Below, piece after piece: positions 12,521 to 13,807 of a DNA stretch of 13,807 nt (position 1 is the first letter of the stretch; every line of letters begins with the position of its first letter). The stretch covers positions 1 through 13,807 of the forward strand of contig JAHEGP010000063.1 of assembly GCA_024645065.1 (NCBI GenBank). Direction: 5' to 3'. Position numbers and translations under genes: made by a program. The DNA is from Cellvibrionales bacterium. GTDB taxonomy: Bacteria; Pseudomonadota; Gammaproteobacteria; Pseudomonadales; JAHEGP01. Below the pieces are notes generated by a model. That model saw only the letters and a list, made by a program, of their open reading frames with translations, did not search any database and was not told where the DNA came from.

Positions 12521-13807
12521 ATGGCCATTCTGCCTTCCACGATTGATGTTCGCAGCGCCGACTTCGAGCGCAACAGCCAATCCCTGCAGCGCCAGGTCGC
12601 AGACCTGCGTGCGCTGATAGACACTATCAAAATGGGTGGCGGTGAAGACTATTGTCGCCGCCATGAAGCGCGGGGCAAGCTGCTGGCCAGGGACAGGATC
12701 AATACCCTGCTCGACAAGGGATCACCGTTTCTCGAACTCTCCCAACTGGCCGCCTACCGGGTCTACGGGGACGAAGACGTCGCCGCCGCCGGCATTATCA
12801 GCGGCATTGGCCGGGTTAACGGACAGCAGTGCATGATCGTGGCCAACGATGCCACGGTTAAAGGGGGCAGCTACTACCCACTGTCGGTCAAAAAGCACCT
12901 GCGCGCCCAGGCTATCGCCGCACAGAACCACCTGCCTTGTATCTACCTGGTCGATTCCGGCGGTGCCAACCTGCCGCGCCAGGACGAGGTGTTTCCCGAC
13001 CAGCAACACTTTGGCCGCATCTTCTTCAACCAGGCCAATATGTCGGCGGAGGGCATCGCCCAGATCGCGGTGGTGATGGGCTCATGCACCGCCGGCGGTG
13101 CCTACGTGCCGGCCATGGCCGACGAGTCGATTATCGTCAAAAACCAGGGCACGATTTTTCTCGCGGGCCCGCCCCTGGTGAAGGCGGCCACCGGCGAAGT
13201 CGTCAGCGCCGAGGACCTCGGGGGCGCCGATGTCCACTGCCGCACCTCAGGGGTTGCCGATCACTACGCCCAGAACGATCGCCACGCGCTGCAGTTGGCA
13301 CGCCAGGCCGTTAGCCGACTCAACCGGGTCAAACCCATCTCCATGGATTTGCGTGAGCCCAAAGAGCCCCTGTACCCGGCACAGGAGATTTACGGCATTA
13401 TCCCCGACGACCCGCGCCAGCCCTACGATGTTCGCGATGTGATCGCGCGGATTGTCGACGGCTCCGAACTGGATGAGTTCAAGGCCCTGTTCGGCACCAC
13501 CCTGGTGTGCGGCTTCGCGCGCATCTGGGGCTATCCGGTGGGCATCGTCGCCAATAACGGCATCCTGTTCTCGGAGTCCGCCCAGAAGGGCGCGCACTTT
13601 GTCGAGCTGTGCAGCCAGCGTAAAATCCCGCTGGTTTTCCTGCAAAATATCTCAGGGTTTATGGTGGGCAAACAATACGAGGCTGCGGGTATTGCCAAGC
13701 ATGGCGCCAAGCTGGTGACAGCGGTTGCCTGTACCCGGGTGCCCAAATTCACGGTACTGATCGGTGGCTCCTTCGGCGCTGGCAACTACGGCATGTGCGG
13801 TCGCGCT
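12521..13807 (+). CDS. liuB: 3-methylcrotonyl-CoA carboxylase, carboxyltransferase (beta) subunit, partial at window edge
   Basis: Carboxyltransferase subunit of biotin-dependent methylcrotonyl-CoA carboxylase. It moves the carboxyl group from biotin, carried on the alpha subunit (LiuD/MccA), to 3-methylcrotonyl-CoA made by LiuA. The window holds 429 codons in frame to its last base; the family is usually about 535 residues, so the C-terminal fifth is missing. Evidence is the N-terminal HEARGKLLARDRIN (49-62), VKGGSYYPLSVKKHLRAQ, the oxyanion-type glycine loop MGSCTAGGAYVPAM (186-199), IFLAGPPLVKAATGE, NISGFMVGKQYEAAGIAKHG, and the second glycine loop IGGSFGAGNYGMCGRA at the edge. The GSYYPLSVKKH segment and context favour methylcrotonyl-CoA over propionyl-CoA or geranyl-CoA. 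It starts 3 nt after the liuA stop, so translation is probably coupled. Confidence 0.95.
   Translation, partial: MAILPSTIDVRSADFERNSQSLQRQVADLRALIDTIKMGGGEDYCRRHEARGKLLARDRINTLLDKGSPFLELSQLAAYRVYGDEDVAAAGIISGIGRVNGQQCMIVANDATVKGGSYYPLSVKKHLRAQAIAAQNHLPCIYLVDSGGANLPRQDEVFPDQQHFGRIFFNQANMSAEGIAQIAVVMGSCTAGGAYVPAMADESIIVKNQGTIFLAGPPLVKAATGEVVSAEDLGGADVHCRTSGVADHYAQNDRHALQLARQAVSRLNRVKPISMDLREPKEPLYPAQEIYGIIPDDPRQPYDVRDVIARIVDGSELDEFKALFGTTLVCGFARIWGYPVGIVANNGILFSESAQKGAHFVELCSQRKIPLVFLQNISGFMVGKQYEAAGIAKHGAKLVTAVACTRVPKFTVLIGGSFGAGNYGMCGRA

Overview
The window is GC-rich, densely coded and reads as chromosomal core DNA of a gammaproteobacterium. A marine or Cellvibrionales/Pseudomonadales-like lineage is my inference from gene content (gcvTP, a LiuR-controlled leucine catabolic operon, and the DUF3348/DUF802/OmpA/DUF2894 cluster). 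I see no insertion sequence, phage gene, CRISPR array, tRNA or rRNA.

Minus-strand block (positions 1-9417, read from right to left): gcvT and gcvP encode two parts of the glycine cleavage system, without gcvH between them. A 255-bp gap with a hairpin and short repeats follows. Next comes a tightly packed cluster, DUF3348 - DUF802 - OmpA/MotB-like - DUF2894 - YjdF-like (DUF2238), whose junctions are 4-nt and 1-nt overlaps and 2-nt and 3-nt gaps. After a further 43 nt comes the first 27 codons of a beta-carbonic anhydrase, cut by the window edge.

Plus-strand block (9635-13807): an orphan MBL-fold hydrolase is transcribed divergently from gcvT across a 217-bp regulatory region. It is followed by a 351-bp gap that ends in a perfect 26-bp palindrome. 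Then come liuR (MerR-family regulator), liuA (isovaleryl-CoA dehydrogenase) and the first 429 codons of liuB (methylcrotonyl-CoA carboxylase carboxyltransferase subunit), cut by the window edge. LiuA and LiuB catalyse consecutive steps of leucine degradation, and the palindrome is the likely LiuR operator.

The part most worth attention is the minus-strand cluster at 763-5103. The DUF802 protein has a MotA/TolQ-like four-helix membrane core and roughly 500 residues of helical tail. Its partner has one membrane helix with a buried Asp and a peptidoglycan-binding OmpA domain. This is the architecture of an ion-driven stator motor, most like ZorAB of the Zorya defence system, but the two flanking soluble proteins (DUF3348, DUF2894) are not Zorya effectors. 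The families carry DUF names and recur together as far as I recall; I know of no established function for them.
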